Shown here: one piece after another, positions 7,324-15,052 of the stretch | Position numbering within the stretch: position 1 is the first letter of the stretch | How the letters are laid out: the number at the start of each line of letters is the position of its first letter | The notes under the pieces: generated by a model | Databases searched by the model: none | Seen by the model: only the letters and a program-made list of their open reading frames with translations | Told to the model about the DNA's origin: nothing | Position numbers and translations under genes: made by a program | NCBI RefSeq assembly: GCF_004959775.1 | Contig: NZ_SJZG01000002.1 | Coordinates: forward strand, 1 to 64,000 | Source: Agromyces sp. H66 | GTDB lineage: Bacteria > Actinomycetota > Actinomycetes > Actinomycetales > Microbacteriaceae | Direction: 5' to 3' | Length of the DNA stretch: 64,000 nucleotides

Positions 7324-9576
7324 ATGACTGAAGCGGGAGTCAATTCGACCGCTTCGCTGCGCCGCCTCGTACCCCGCATCTTCTCGAGGGCGCAGCCGAC
7401 GGGTGCGGTGGAGACGCTCATGCGCACGGTGCGGATGCACCACCCCAAGGCCGACCTCGCGCTGGTCGAGCGCGCCTACACGGTCGCCGAGCGAGCCCAT
7501 GAGGGCCAGAAGCGCAAGAGCGGGGAGCCGTACATCACGCACCCGGTCGCCGTCGCCCAGATCCTCGCCGACCTGGGCATCGGCTCGAAGACGGTGGCCG
7601 CCGCGCTCCTGCACGACACCGTGGAAGACACCGCCTACACGCTCGACCAGGTGCGTGCCGACTTCGGCGACGAGATCGCCATGCTGGTCGACGGCGTCAC
7701 GAAGCTCGACAAGGTCAAGTACGGCGACTCGACTCAGGCCGAGACCGTGCGCAAGATGATCGTGGCGATGTCGAAGGACATCCGCGTGCTCATCATCAAG
7801 CTCGCCGACCGGTTGCACAACGCCCGCACGTGGGGGTTCGTGCCCGCCGAGTCCGCCACCCGCAAGGCCACCGAGACCCTCGAGATCTACGCGCCGCTCG
7901 CGCACCGCCTCGGCATCCAGGCGATCAAGCTCGAGCTCGAGGACCTCTCGTTCGCGGTGCTGTACCCGAAGCTCTACGCCGAGATCGAGAGCCTCGTGAG
8001 GCAGCGCACGCCGCAGCGCGAGGAGTTCGTGCAGAACGTCATCGACCTGGTCGGCGAGGACCTCAAGGCCGCGAAGATCCGCGGCAAGGTCATGGGGCGG
8101 CCCAAGCAGTACTACTCGATCTACCAGAAGATGATCGTGCGAGGCCGTGACTTCGATGAGATCTACGACCTCACCGGCATCCGGGTGCTCGTGAACTCGG
8201 TGCGCGACTGCTACGCCGTGCTCGGGGCGATCCACGCCAGGTGGACACCGCTGCCCGGACGCTTCAAGGACTACATCGCGACGCCGAAGTTCAACCTCTA
8301 CCAGTCGCTGCACACGACGGTCATCGGGCCGAAGGGTCGTCCGGTCGAGATCCAGATCCGCACGCACGACATGCACCAGCGAGCCGAGTACGGCGTCGCG
8401 GCGCACTGGAAGTACAAGGAGCGGATGAACTCGGGGCGCACGACCGAGGTGGCCGGGGCCAACGAGACCGACATGGCGTGGCTCGCGCATATCTCCGACT
8501 GGCAGGCCGAGACGGCCGACCCGGGGGAGTTCCTCGACTCGCTGCGGTTCGAGATCGGCGCCAAGGAGGTCTACGTCTTCACGCCGAAGGGCCGCGTGAT
8601 CGGCCTGCCGGCCGGTGCGACCCCGGTGGACTTCGCCTACGCCGTGCACACCGAGGTGGGGCACCGCACGATGGGCGCCAAGGTGAACGGCCGCCTCGTC
8701 CCGCTCGAGAGCGAGTTGAACAGCGGCGACGTGGTCGAGGTGTTCACGTCGAAGAACCCCGACTCCGGCCCCAGCAAGGACTGGTTGACGTTCGTCAAGA
8801 GCCCGCGCGCGCGGAACAAGATCCGGCAGTGGTTCACGAAGGAACGCCGCGACGAGGCGATCGAGCAGGGTCGTGACGCGATCGCCCGCGCGATGCGCAA
8901 GCAGAACCTGCCGCTCCAGAAGCTCATGAGCCAGGAGTCGTTCGCCGAGGTGGCGGCGCTGCTCAAGTACGACGACGTCTCGTCGTTGTACGCCGCAGTC
9001 GGCGAGGGGCACGTCTCCACTCAGTCGGTGCTCGAGAAGGTGGTCGCGCTCGTGCGCGACGTCGAGGAGGGCGACGAGCCCGACCTGCCGCTGCCGGTGC
9101 GGTCGCGACCGCTGCCGCGGAGCTCGGATTCTGGCGTGCTCGTGCGCGGCGCACCCGACATCCTGGTGAAGCTCGCCCGTTGCTGCACCCCCGTGCCGGG
9201 AGACGAGATCGTGGGCTTCGTCACGCGTGGCACGGGCGTCTCGGTGCACCAGTCGAACTGCCACAACGTGCAGGCCCTCATGCGGGAGCCCGAGCGCATG
9301 ATCGACGTGGAGTGGGCGCCGAGCTCGAAGAGCGTGTTCCTGGTGCAGATCCAGATCGAGGCGCTCGACCGGGCCGGCCTGCTCTCCGACGTCACGCGGG
9401 TGCTCTCCGAGCATCACGTGAACATCCTGTCGGCCAACGTGTCGACCTCGACCGACCGCCTCGCGCTGAGCAAGTTCGTCTTCGAGATGGGCGACACCAC
9501 GCATCTCGACCGGGTGCTGAACGCCGTCCGGCGCATCGACGCGGTGTACGACGTCTACCGCGTGAGCGACGGCTGA
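7324..9576 (+). CDS. rel: Bifunctional (p)ppGpp synthetase/hydrolase (Rel)
   Basis: This 750-residue enzyme makes and degrades the stringent-response alarmone. In order: an HD hydrolase domain with ALLHDTVEDT (His at residue 97); the synthetase domain with YYSIYQKM, DLTGIRVLV and RFKD (residues 313-316), RFKD being the form typical of bifunctional Rel rather than RelA; the TGS domain (VYVFTPKGRVIGLPAGATPV); a zinc-finger-like segment with CCTPVPGDEIVG; and a C-terminal ACT domain (VQIQIEALDRAGLLSDVT). ATG 7324 is chosen because TGGAGG lies 7 nt upstream; a TTG at 7303 is in frame but lacks a ribosome site. The last 22 bases overlap the 3' end of the convergent minus-strand gene. Confidence 0.95.
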   Translation: MTEAGVNSTASLRRLVPRIFSRAQPTGAVETLMRTVRMHHPKADLALVERAYTVAERAHEGQKRKSGEPYITHPVAVAQILADLGIGSKTVAAALLHDTVEDTAYTLDQVRADFGDEIAMLVDGVTKLDKVKYGDSTQAETVRKMIVAMSKDIRVLIIKLADRLHNARTWGFVPAESATRKATETLEIYAPLAHRLGIQAIKLELEDLSFAVLYPKLYAEIESLVRQRTPQREEFVQNVIDLVGEDLKAAKIRGKVMGRPKQYYSIYQKMIVRGRDFDEIYDLTGIRVLVNSVRDCYAVLGAIHARWTPLPGRFKDYIATPKFNLYQSLHTTVIGPKGRPVEIQIRTHDMHQRAEYGVAAHWKYKERMNSGRTTEVAGANETDMAWLAHISDWQAETADPGEFLDSLRFEIGAKEVYVFTPKGRVIGLPAGATPVDFAYAVHTEVGHRTMGAKVNGRLVPLESELNSGDVVEVFTSKNPDSGPSKDWLTFVKSPRARNKIRQWFTKERRDEAIEQGRDAIARAMRKQNLPLQKLMSQESFAEVAALLKYDDVSSLYAAVGEGHVSTQSVLEKVVALVRDVEEGDEPDLPLPVRSRPLPRSSDSGVLVRGAPDILVKLARCCTPVPGDEIVGFVTRGTGVSVHQSNCHNVQALMREPERMIDVEWAPSSKSVFLVQIQIEALDRAGLLSDVTRVLSEHHVNILSANVSTSTDRLALSKFVFEMGDTTHLDRVLNAVRRIDAVYDVYRVSDG

Positions 9577-10136
9577 TCGGCCGCGCTCGTCGGGAGTGCC
9601 GCCTGGGCGAGACGCGCGATCGCGAGCGCCTTGTGCGGCATGCGGGTGGCGGCGTCCAGCCGGTCGCGGAGTGCCGTCGCGAGCCACGGCCTGGCCTCGA
9701 TGAGGGCGTTCACCACCGACTCCCCGCCCACGGCGTCGTAGTCGGGGTCGCGCAGCACGTCGAAGCCGGTGCGGACGACGGACGTGCAGCGGATGCCCCC
9801 GAGGTCGACGATCTCGGAGTCGTCGATGCGCACCTCGCGCACGGATGCGCGACGGTCGCCGAGCACCGCGATGCGCGCGCTGTGCGGTACGCAGAACTGC
9901 GCGACCGGCGGAGGCACGGGCACGGCGCCGTGCACCCACGCGGCGGACATCCGCTCGATGACGAGCGGTCGGGGCATCCGGAGCGCGACGACCGCCGCGC
10001 GGAAGGCGGGGAGGTCGGGCTCGTCGACCGGTGCCCAGCCGTCGTCGATGGCGAACAGCTCGCCGTCGAGTCGTGCGGCGCAGAGTTCGGCGATGGGAAG
10101 GTCGACGGTGCCGAGCACCGCGGGGAGTCGGGCCAT
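9555..10136 (-). CDS. AbiEi-like antitoxin-domain protein, orphan
   Basis: A 193-residue protein that I recognise only weakly. Spacing of WVHG, the beta-rich middle part (IAVLGDRRASVREVRI) and the segment GIRCTSVVRTGFDVLR resemble the AbiEi/DUF559-type proteins abundant in Microbacteriaceae. There the last segment usually reads like T-S-P-x-R-T-x-x-D. A winged-helix N-terminus is less clear. No AbiEii-type nucleotidyltransferase toxin is adjacent, so a working toxin-antitoxin pair is not supported. Start ATG 10136 is the first Met of the homologous part. The upstream 109 nt hold no strong promoter. Its stop lies inside the relA 3' end (tail-to-tail overlap of 22 nt). Confidence 0.6.
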   Translation of the reverse strand: MARLPAVLGTVDLPIAELCAARLDGELFAIDDGWAPVDEPDLPAFRAAVVALRMPRPLVIERMSAAWVHGAVPVPPPVAQFCVPHSARIAVLGDRRASVREVRIDDSEIVDLGGIRCTSVVRTGFDVLRDPDYDAVGGESVVNALIEARPWLATALRDRLDAATRMPHKALAIARLAQAALPTSAADQPSLTR

Positions 10137-10245
10137 TCGCCCATGTTCGGGTATCGCCCCGCCCGTCGGCGGTCGGACCGCCCCGAATGTGGAGAACCGG
10201 GCCGCCGCAGCGCCGTGCGCGGACGAGTGGGTCGGGGGTACCGGG

Positions 10246-11478
10246 TCAGCCGCCGACGGCCTTGAGCCAGGCCCGGCGCGCATCGAGCGCCTCCCGCGCG
10301 GCGTCCGCCGCACGCCGATCGCCCGCGGCCTCGGCGGCCGCGAGCTCCGCCTCGAGCTTGGCGATGGCCTCCTGCAGCTGGCCGAGCATCCCCTCGGAGC
10401 GGGCCTTCTTCTCGGGGTCCTCGCGCTCCCACTGCTGGTCCTCGAGGGTGCGGACATGCGTCTCGACCTTGCGCAGTCGATCCTCGACGGGGCGCACCTG
10501 GTCGCGGGGAACGCGACCGATGTCGTCCCAGCGCCGTTGGATGCGGTTGAGCGCCGCGCGGGCCTGCTTCGGCTCGCTCTCGGAGAGCAGCTTCTCGGCC
10601 TCCTCGAGGAGCGCGAGCTTCTCGGTGAGGTTGCCGCGGTACTCCTCGTCCTCCTTGGCGTCGATCTCGGCCTTCGCCTGGAAGAGCACGTCGCCGGCGG
10701 CCTTGAACTTCGCCCAGAGCGCGTCGTCGACCTTCTTGCCCGCGCGGCCCGCCTGCTTCCATTCGTCGAGGAGGCCGCGGTAGTCGGCCACGGCGTCGGC
10801 GCCACGCGGGGCGAGGGCCTCGGCACGCTCGATCAGGCGCTGCTTGCGTGAGCGGACGTCGCGATGCGCGGCGTCGAGTTCGGCGAAGAACGCCTTGCGA
10901 TGCTGCTCGATGGTCGAGCGGGCGGTGCGGAAGCGCTTCCAGAGCTCGTTCGCCTCGTTCTTCGGCAGGCGCGGGCCCTCCTGCTGGTGCTGCTGCCAGC
11001 TCGCGAAGAGCGCGTCGAGCTCGGCCGTCGCCTGCTTCCACTGCGTCTTGGCCGGGTCCTGTGCGGCGAGCGCCTCGGCCTGCTCCACGATCCGCGTGCG
11101 CTCGGCGATGGCCTCGGCGACGGCCGCCTTGGCCTCCGCCTGCTGCTGCTCGGTGAGCTCCTTGGTGGTGCCCGACAGCGCCTCGAGACGACGTGCGAGC
11201 GCCTCGAGGTCGCCGACGGCCTTGGCGGCCGCGACCGACTCGCGCAGTGACGCGACGGCCTTGGCGACATCCGCCGCCGGGGCGCCGCGACGGACGCGCT
11301 GCTCGAGGAGGCCGACCTGGCCCGCGAGGTCGGCGTACTTGCGCTCGAAGTAGGCGAGGGCCTCCACGGGTGTCGCGTCGGGGTACTGGCCGACCTCACG
11401 CTCGCCGTCGGAGGTGCGTACGAAGACGGTGCCCGTCTCGTCGACGCGGCCCCACGGTTGCTGCTCTGAATCGGTCAC
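10246..11478 (-). CDS. DUF349 domain-containing protein
   Basis: A 410-residue, almost wholly helical protein with three DUF349-like repeats in its C-terminal two-thirds. They are marked by W-K-x-A-[TG] and LW-x-[KR]-F segments (QWKQATAELD with ELWKRFRTAR; DEWKQAGRAGK with ALWAKFKAAG; IQRRWDDIGRVPRDQV). They are joined by coiled-coil stretches rich in Glu, Ala, Lys and Arg. The N-terminus carries a short beta segment (GTVFVRTSDGEREVGQYPD). Function is not established; DUF349 proteins are suspected to bind nucleic acid. Start GTG at 11478 has GGGTGAGG just upstream. It lies in the same direction as the cyclophilin gene but behind a strong hairpin and with its own -10. Confidence 0.85.
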   Translation of the reverse strand: MTDSEQQPWGRVDETGTVFVRTSDGEREVGQYPDATPVEALAYFERKYADLAGQVGLLEQRVRRGAPAADVAKAVASLRESVAAAKAVGDLEALARRLEALSGTTKELTEQQQAEAKAAVAEAIAERTRIVEQAEALAAQDPAKTQWKQATAELDALFASWQQHQQEGPRLPKNEANELWKRFRTARSTIEQHRKAFFAELDAAHRDVRSRKQRLIERAEALAPRGADAVADYRGLLDEWKQAGRAGKKVDDALWAKFKAAGDVLFQAKAEIDAKEDEEYRGNLTEKLALLEEAEKLLSESEPKQARAALNRIQRRWDDIGRVPRDQVRPVEDRLRKVETHVRTLEDQQWEREDPEKKARSEGMLGQLQEAIAKLEAELAAAEAAGDRRAADAAREALDARRAWLKAVGG

Positions 11479-11530
11479 GGCCTCACCCTGTCGTGGTCGG
11501 ATGCCGCCAGCGGCGGCGATGACGGCATCA

Positions 11531-11536
11531 AGCCTA
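11531..11536 (-). promoter_or_regulatory. -10 hexamer for the DUF349 gene
   Basis: Read on the minus strand this is TAGGCT, placed directly after the palindrome that ends the cyclophilin gene and 52 nt before the DUF349 GTG. Transcription would begin near 11524. Confidence 0.4.
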
Positions 11537-11538
11537 TT

Positions 11539-11558
11539 GCACCGCCCGCGGGCGGTGC
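11539..11558 (-). terminator. 20-bp perfect palindrome after the cyclophilin gene
   Basis: GCACCGCCCGCGGGCGGTGC is fully self-complementary and would fold into an 8-bp stem with a CGCG loop. It starts 6 nt after the stop codon of the minus-strand cyclophilin gene. No U-run follows; the next bases on the minus strand are AATAGGCTT, the -10 of the next gene. It may be a factor-assisted terminator or a protein-binding operator. Confidence 0.5.
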
Positions 11559-11564
11559 CGGACG

Positions 11565-12350
11565 TCACTCGATCGTGAATCCGGTGATCGTCACGGGCAC
11601 CGCGGGCGCCCCGTCGGTCGAGCCGTCGGCGGTGCCGGCATCGGTGATGCCCGAGCGCAGTTCCTCGAGGCCGCTCGTGACGCGGCCGATGACGGTGTAG
11701 CCGCCGGCCTCGTCGGGAGTCAGGTGCGTGTCCTCGTAGACGATGAAGAACTGGCTGCCGTGGCTGTAGCCGTCGAGCGACTGGCGGGCCATGGCGATGG
11801 TGCCGGCGGGGTACTCGCCGTCGGCCGGAGCGTTCTCCACGGGGCCGTAGCTGTAGTCGGGGCCGCCGGTACCGTCGCCGACCGGATCGCCGCACTGGAG
11901 CACCCAGATGTTGTCCTTGGTGAGGCGGTGGCAGGTCGTGCCGTCGTAGAAGCCCGACCGGATGAGGCTGATCTCGCTCGAGACGGCCTGCGGGGCGGCC
12001 GCGCCGTCGAGTTCGACGCCGAGCGGGATGTCGTTGAGCGTGAGGACGCCCGTCCAGGTGCGGCCTTCGGCGATGTCGGCCGAGGGGACGTCGCCCTCGT
12101 TCTCGCCCGCGGGCGGCGTGGCCGTCGGGGTGGGCGTGGCCGTCGGCTCGGCCTCGGGCGTGCCCGGGCCGCCGTTGAAGTAGAGCAGTTGGGCGGCCGT
12201 CGCGAGCGCGAGCACGACGATCAGCGCGACGACCGCGATCACGTTGTCCCTGGTGCGTCGACGCTGCTTGCGGGCGTGCACTTCCTGGCGGGCCCGGTAG
12301 GTTCGGAGGCGCGCTCGTTCCTCACGCGCCTGACGGTCGTTCGATGCCAC
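11565..12350 (-). CDS. Membrane-anchored cyclophilin-type peptidyl-prolyl isomerase
   Basis: A 261-residue protein expected to speed prolyl isomerisation of exported proteins. It has a basic cytoplasmic N-terminus ([12 protein letters not shown] region), one membrane helix ([20 protein letters not shown], about residues 36-57), a Pro/Thr/Ala-rich linker, then the cyclophilin domain from about residue 90. That domain includes [21 protein letters not shown] and [12 protein letters not shown], covering the active-site Arg region (HRL) and the Gln-Phe core. GTG 12350 is chosen because AGGAG lies 5 nt upstream; the frame continues 14 codons further to an ATG with no ribosome site. It is divergent from rarA. 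Confidence 0.9.
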   Translation of the reverse strand: MASNDRQAREERARLRTYRARQEVHARKQRRRTRDNVIAVVALIVVLALATAAQLLYFNGGPGTPEAEPTATPTPTATPPAGENEGDVPSADIAEGRTWTGVLTLNDIPLGVELDGAAAPQAVSSEISLIRSGFYDGTTCHRLTKDNIWVLQCGDPVGDGTGGPDYSYGPVENAPADGEYPAGTIAMARQSLDGYSHGSQFFIVYEDTHLTPDEAGGYTVIGRVTSGLEELRSGITDAGTADGSTDGAPAVPVTITGFTIE

Positions 12351-12381
12351 GCATGCTCCTTCTCGGGACTCCTGCGTGCCG

Positions 12382-12387
12382 ACTCTA
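12382..12387 (-). promoter_or_regulatory. -10 hexamer for the cyclophilin gene
   Basis: TAGAGT on the minus strand lies 32 nt before the GTG at 12350, leaving room for the AGGAG ribosome site in a leader of about 25 nt. It is in the divergent gap shared with rarA. Confidence 0.35.
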
Positions 12388-12450
12388 CGCAAGCCCCGGT
12401 TTCGGCACCAATCGCACCCGCGGAGGCGCCCCGGTGTCGGATGCCGCGGC

Positions 12451-12456
12451 TACGCT
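12451..12456 (+). promoter_or_regulatory. -10 hexamer for rarA, leaderless spacing
   Basis: TACGCT lies 7 nt before ATG 12464, so the mRNA could begin at the start codon. If the alternative GTG 12434 were used, this hexamer would lie inside the gene. Confidence 0.4.
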
Positions 12457-12463
12457 GGTCGGC

Positions 12464-13828
12464 ATGGTGGACTCCGGCCCGGGGCTGCGCTCCGGCGCGA
12501 CCCCACTCGCGGTGCGCATGCGCCCGACGAGCCTCGACGAGGTCGCGGGCCAGCGTCATCTCCTCACCCCGGGCTCTCCGCTCGTCGCGCTCGCGAGCGA
12601 TCGCTCGGGCGAGTCCGGTTCGGTGTCGGTCATCCTCTGGGGTCCGCCGGGCACCGGCAAGACCACGCTGGCCCAGGCCATCGCACGGTCGTCCGGCCGC
12701 AAGTTCGTCGAGCTCTCCGCGGTCACGGCGGGTGTGCGCGACGTCCGCCAGGTCATGGAGGAGGCCAGGGCCAGCCGCGACCTGTACGGCCTGTCCACCG
12801 TGCTCTTCCTCGACGAGATCCACCGGTTCACGAAGGCGCAGCAGGACGCGCTGCTGCCGGGCGTCGAGAACGGCTGGGTCATCCTGGTCGCCGCGACGAC
12901 CGAGAACCCGTCGTTCTCGGTCATCTCGCCGCTGCTCTCGCGCTCGCTGCTGCTCACGCTCGAACTCCTCACCGACGACGACCTCGGCGTGCTCGTCGAC
13001 CGTGCGCTCGACGACGCCCGCGGCCTCGCGGGCCGGGTCGAGCTCGAGCCCGAGGCACGGGCCGCGATCATCCGGCTCGCCTCCGGCGACGCCAGGCGTG
13101 CGCTCACGGCACTCGAGGCCGCCGCGGTCGCCGCGTCGCAGTCCGTGGCCGAGAGCGATGGGGAGACGGATGCCGCGGAGTCGCCGAAGCCCGTCATCAC
13201 GGCCGACGTCGTGGCCCGCGCCGTCGACCGCGCGCTGCTCAGGTACGACCGCAACGGCGACGAGCACTACGACGTCATCAGCGCGTTCATCAAGTCGGTG
13301 CGGGGGAGCGACGTCGACGCCGCACTGCACTACCTCGCACGCATGATCGAAGCCGGGGAGGATCCGCGCTTCATCGCGCGGCGCATCATCGTGCTCGCCT
13401 CCGAGGATGTCGGCATGGCCGACCCCACCGCGCTCGGCGTCGCGGTGTCCGCCGCCGATGCCGTGCAGTACATCGGCATGCCCGAGGGGCGCATCCCGCT
13501 CGCGCAGGCCGTCGTGCACCTCGCGACCGCGCCCAAGTCGAACGCCGCTTACCTCGGCATCGACCAGGCGATCGCCGATGTCCGCGCCGGCAGGGCCGGC
13601 CCGGTGCCGAAGCATCTGCGCGACGCGCACTACCCCGGCGCGAAGCGGCTCGGCCACGGCAAGGGCTACGTGTACCCGCACGACGACCCCATCGGCGTCG
13701 TCTCGCAGGACTACCTGCCCGACTCGCTGCGCGGCGCCGTGTACTACGAGCCCACCGAGCACGGCAACGAGCGCGAGGTGTCCGCACGGCTGGCCAAGCT
13801 GCGGCGCATCGTCCGGGGCGGTCGGTGA
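12464..13828 (+). CDS. rarA: Replication-associated recombination protein RarA (MgsA), AAA+ ATPase
   Basis: A 454-residue clamp-loader-like AAA+ protein that acts at stalled replication forks. After [20 protein letters not shown] it shows Walker [11 protein letters not shown], Walker [11 protein letters not shown], sensor 1 [11 protein letters not shown] and the arginine-finger segment [10 protein letters not shown]. The tetramerisation and C-terminal MgsA domain includes [29 protein letters not shown] and YVYPHDDP. The ATG at 12464 is favoured by the TACGCT 7 nt upstream. An in-frame GTG at 12434 has CGGAGG 7 nt before it and would add 10 residues, so either may be used. It faces away from the cyclophilin gene. 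Confidence 0.95.
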   Translation: MVDSGPGLRSGATPLAVRMRPTSLDEVAGQRHLLTPGSPLVALASDRSGESGSVSVILWGPPGTGKTTLAQAIARSSGRKFVELSAVTAGVRDVRQVMEEARASRDLYGLSTVLFLDEIHRFTKAQQDALLPGVENGWVILVAATTENPSFSVISPLLSRSLLLTLELLTDDDLGVLVDRALDDARGLAGRVELEPEARAAIIRLASGDARRALTALEAAAVAASQSVAESDGETDAAESPKPVITADVVARAVDRALLRYDRNGDEHYDVISAFIKSVRGSDVDAALHYLARMIEAGEDPRFIARRIIVLASEDVGMADPTALGVAVSAADAVQYIGMPEGRIPLAQAVVHLATAPKSNAAYLGIDQAIADVRAGRAGPVPKHLRDAHYPGAKRLGHGKGYVYPHDDPIGVVSQDYLPDSLRGAVYYEPTEHGNEREVSARLAKLRRIVRGGR

Positions 13829-13842
13829 GCGATCCGCGGCGT

Positions 13843-13871
13843 TTGGGCGGACTTCCCCTTCGTGATAGCAT
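13843..13871 (+). promoter_or_regulatory. Promoter for rpsD
   Basis: TTGGGC (13843-13848), a 17-nt spacer and TAGCAT (13866-13871) form the best-spaced sigma-70-type promoter in the window. Transcription would begin near 13878, giving rpsD a leader of about 158 nt. The 207-nt gap between rarA and rpsD, the longest in the window, holds nothing else I can recognise; an S4 autoregulatory structure is possible but not evident. Confidence 0.5.
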
Positions 13872-14035
13872 TTTCGTTGGCCTGAAGCCAGATTCTCGCG
13901 TGCGGCTGCGAGAGGATCATCGGCGAACGGGTGCGATCTGTAGCCGATCCACCCTTGGCGAATCCCTCTGACACAGACTTCCGGTGCGCGAGCGCGCCGT
14001 GAGATCACACTTGAGATTCTTCCGAAAGGACATTC

Positions 14036-14659
14036 GTGTCGAACCAGTCACGCAGCAAGACCCGCCTCTCCCGTGCGCTCGGCGTCGCCCTCACCCCGAA
14101 GGCCGCCCGCTACATGGAGAAGCGTCCGTACGCCCCCGGCGAGCACGGCCGCACGAAGCGCAAGGCCGACTCCGACTACGCGGTGCGTCTGCGCGAGAAG
14201 CAGCGCCTGCGCGCCCAGTACGGCATCCGCGAGAAGCAGCTCCGCATCGCCTTCAACGAGGCTCGCCGCACCGACGGCCTGACGGGTGAGAACCTCGTCG
14301 AGCTGCTCGAGATGCGACTCGACGCGCTCGTGCTCCGCGCCGGTTTCGCCCGCACCATCGCGCAGGCCCGCCAGTTCGTCGTGCACCGCCACATCCTCGT
14401 CGACGGCAAGATCGTCGACCGTCCCTCGTTCCGGGTGAAGCCGGGCCAGACCATCGGCGTCAAGCAGCGCTCCGAGGGCACCGAGCCGTTCCAGGTCGCT
14501 GCGGCCGGCGGACACGTCGACGTGCTCCCCAAGGTGCCGGGCTACATCGACGTGCAGCTCGACAAGCTCCAGGCGACGCTCGTGCGTCGTCCGAAGCGCG
14601 CCGAGGTCCCCGTGACCTGTGACGTCCAGCTCGTCGTCGAGTACTACGCCGCTCGCTGA
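14036..14659 (+). CDS. rpsD: 30S ribosomal protein S4
   Basis: 207 residues, primary 16S rRNA-binding protein of the small subunit and, in other bacteria, a translational repressor. The N-terminal domain lacks the zinc-binding cysteines (C-minus form). The S4 RNA-binding domain lies at about residues 95-155 (LRAGFARTIAQARQFVVHRHILVDGK). Start GTG has AAAGGA 7 nt upstream. As a single-gene unit away from the main ribosomal operons, with its own promoter and a strong terminator, it follows the usual actinobacterial arrangement rpsD-alaS. Confidence 0.97.
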   Translation: MSNQSRSKTRLSRALGVALTPKAARYMEKRPYAPGEHGRTKRKADSDYAVRLREKQRLRAQYGIREKQLRIAFNEARRTDGLTGENLVELLEMRLDALVLRAGFARTIAQARQFVVHRHILVDGKIVDRPSFRVKPGQTIGVKQRSEGTEPFQVAAAGGHVDVLPKVPGYIDVQLDKLQATLVRRPKRAEVPVTCDVQLVVEYYAAR

Positions 14660-14670
14660 TCCGCGAGATC

Positions 14671-14707
14671 GAGCAGGGGCCGCGGGGACATCCCGCGGCC
14701 CCTGCTC
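14671..14707 (+). terminator. Intrinsic terminator of rpsD
   Basis: A perfect 16-bp stem (GAGCAGGGGCCGCGGG against CCCGCGGCCCCTGCTC) with a GACAT loop starts 12 nt after the rpsD stop and is followed by CGTCTT. It is the strongest hairpin in the window. Confidence 0.85.
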
Positions 14708-14732
14708 CGTCTTCGCCGGCATCCACCGCCAC

Positions 14733-14738
14733 TAGACT
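14733..14738 (+). promoter_or_regulatory. -10 hexamer for the small membrane protein-alaS unit
   Basis: TAGACT sits right behind the rpsD terminator. Transcription from about 14745 would give a leader of about 52 nt with AGGGAG before GTG 14797. Confidence 0.45.
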
Positions 14739-14796
14739 GTATGGATGCGTGCCGGGCGGTGGTCGCGCGGCTTCGATCGGTCAGAGGGAGCACTTC

Positions 14797-14997
14797 GTGA
14801 AGAGCATGCTGTGGTTCGCCGTTGGTGTCGCTACCGGCTTCGTCGCCGCGCACCAGCTCAACCAGACCAAGCAGGGCCGGGAGTTCTTCTCCTCGATCGA
14901 CGCCAAGGCCAGGGCCTTCGGCAAGGCCATCGCCGAGGGCTACCACGAGCGCGACGCCGAACTCCGCGCCGAGGGCGACGCCTCCGCCACGAGCTGA
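14797..14997 (+). CDS. Small single-span membrane protein, unknown function
   Basis: A 66-residue protein: KSMLWFAVGVATGFVAAHQL forms one membrane helix, followed by a short Gln/Lys-rich helical tail (NQTKQGREFFSSIDAKARAF) and an acidic end. GTG 14797 is chosen for AGGGAG 6 nt upstream and because the preceding frame is not hydrophobic or conserved-looking. A small membrane protein between rpsD and alaS is a recurring actinobacterial arrangement; its role is unknown to me. It is transcribed ahead of alaS, 55 nt away. Confidence 0.75.
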   Translation: MKSMLWFAVGVATGFVAAHQLNQTKQGREFFSSIDAKARAFGKAIAEGYHERDAELRAEGDASATS

Positions 14998-15052
14998 CGG
15001 CCGGCACCACGACCCGCCCGGCGACGCCGGGCAGCTGAACCAGAACGGAACC

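Noticed and set aside
9555-11478. AbiEi-like gene plus DUF349 gene as a toxin-antitoxin or defence pair
   Set aside because: DUF349 proteins are widespread core proteins without toxin motifs. The genes are 109 nt apart and no nucleotidyltransferase toxin is present.
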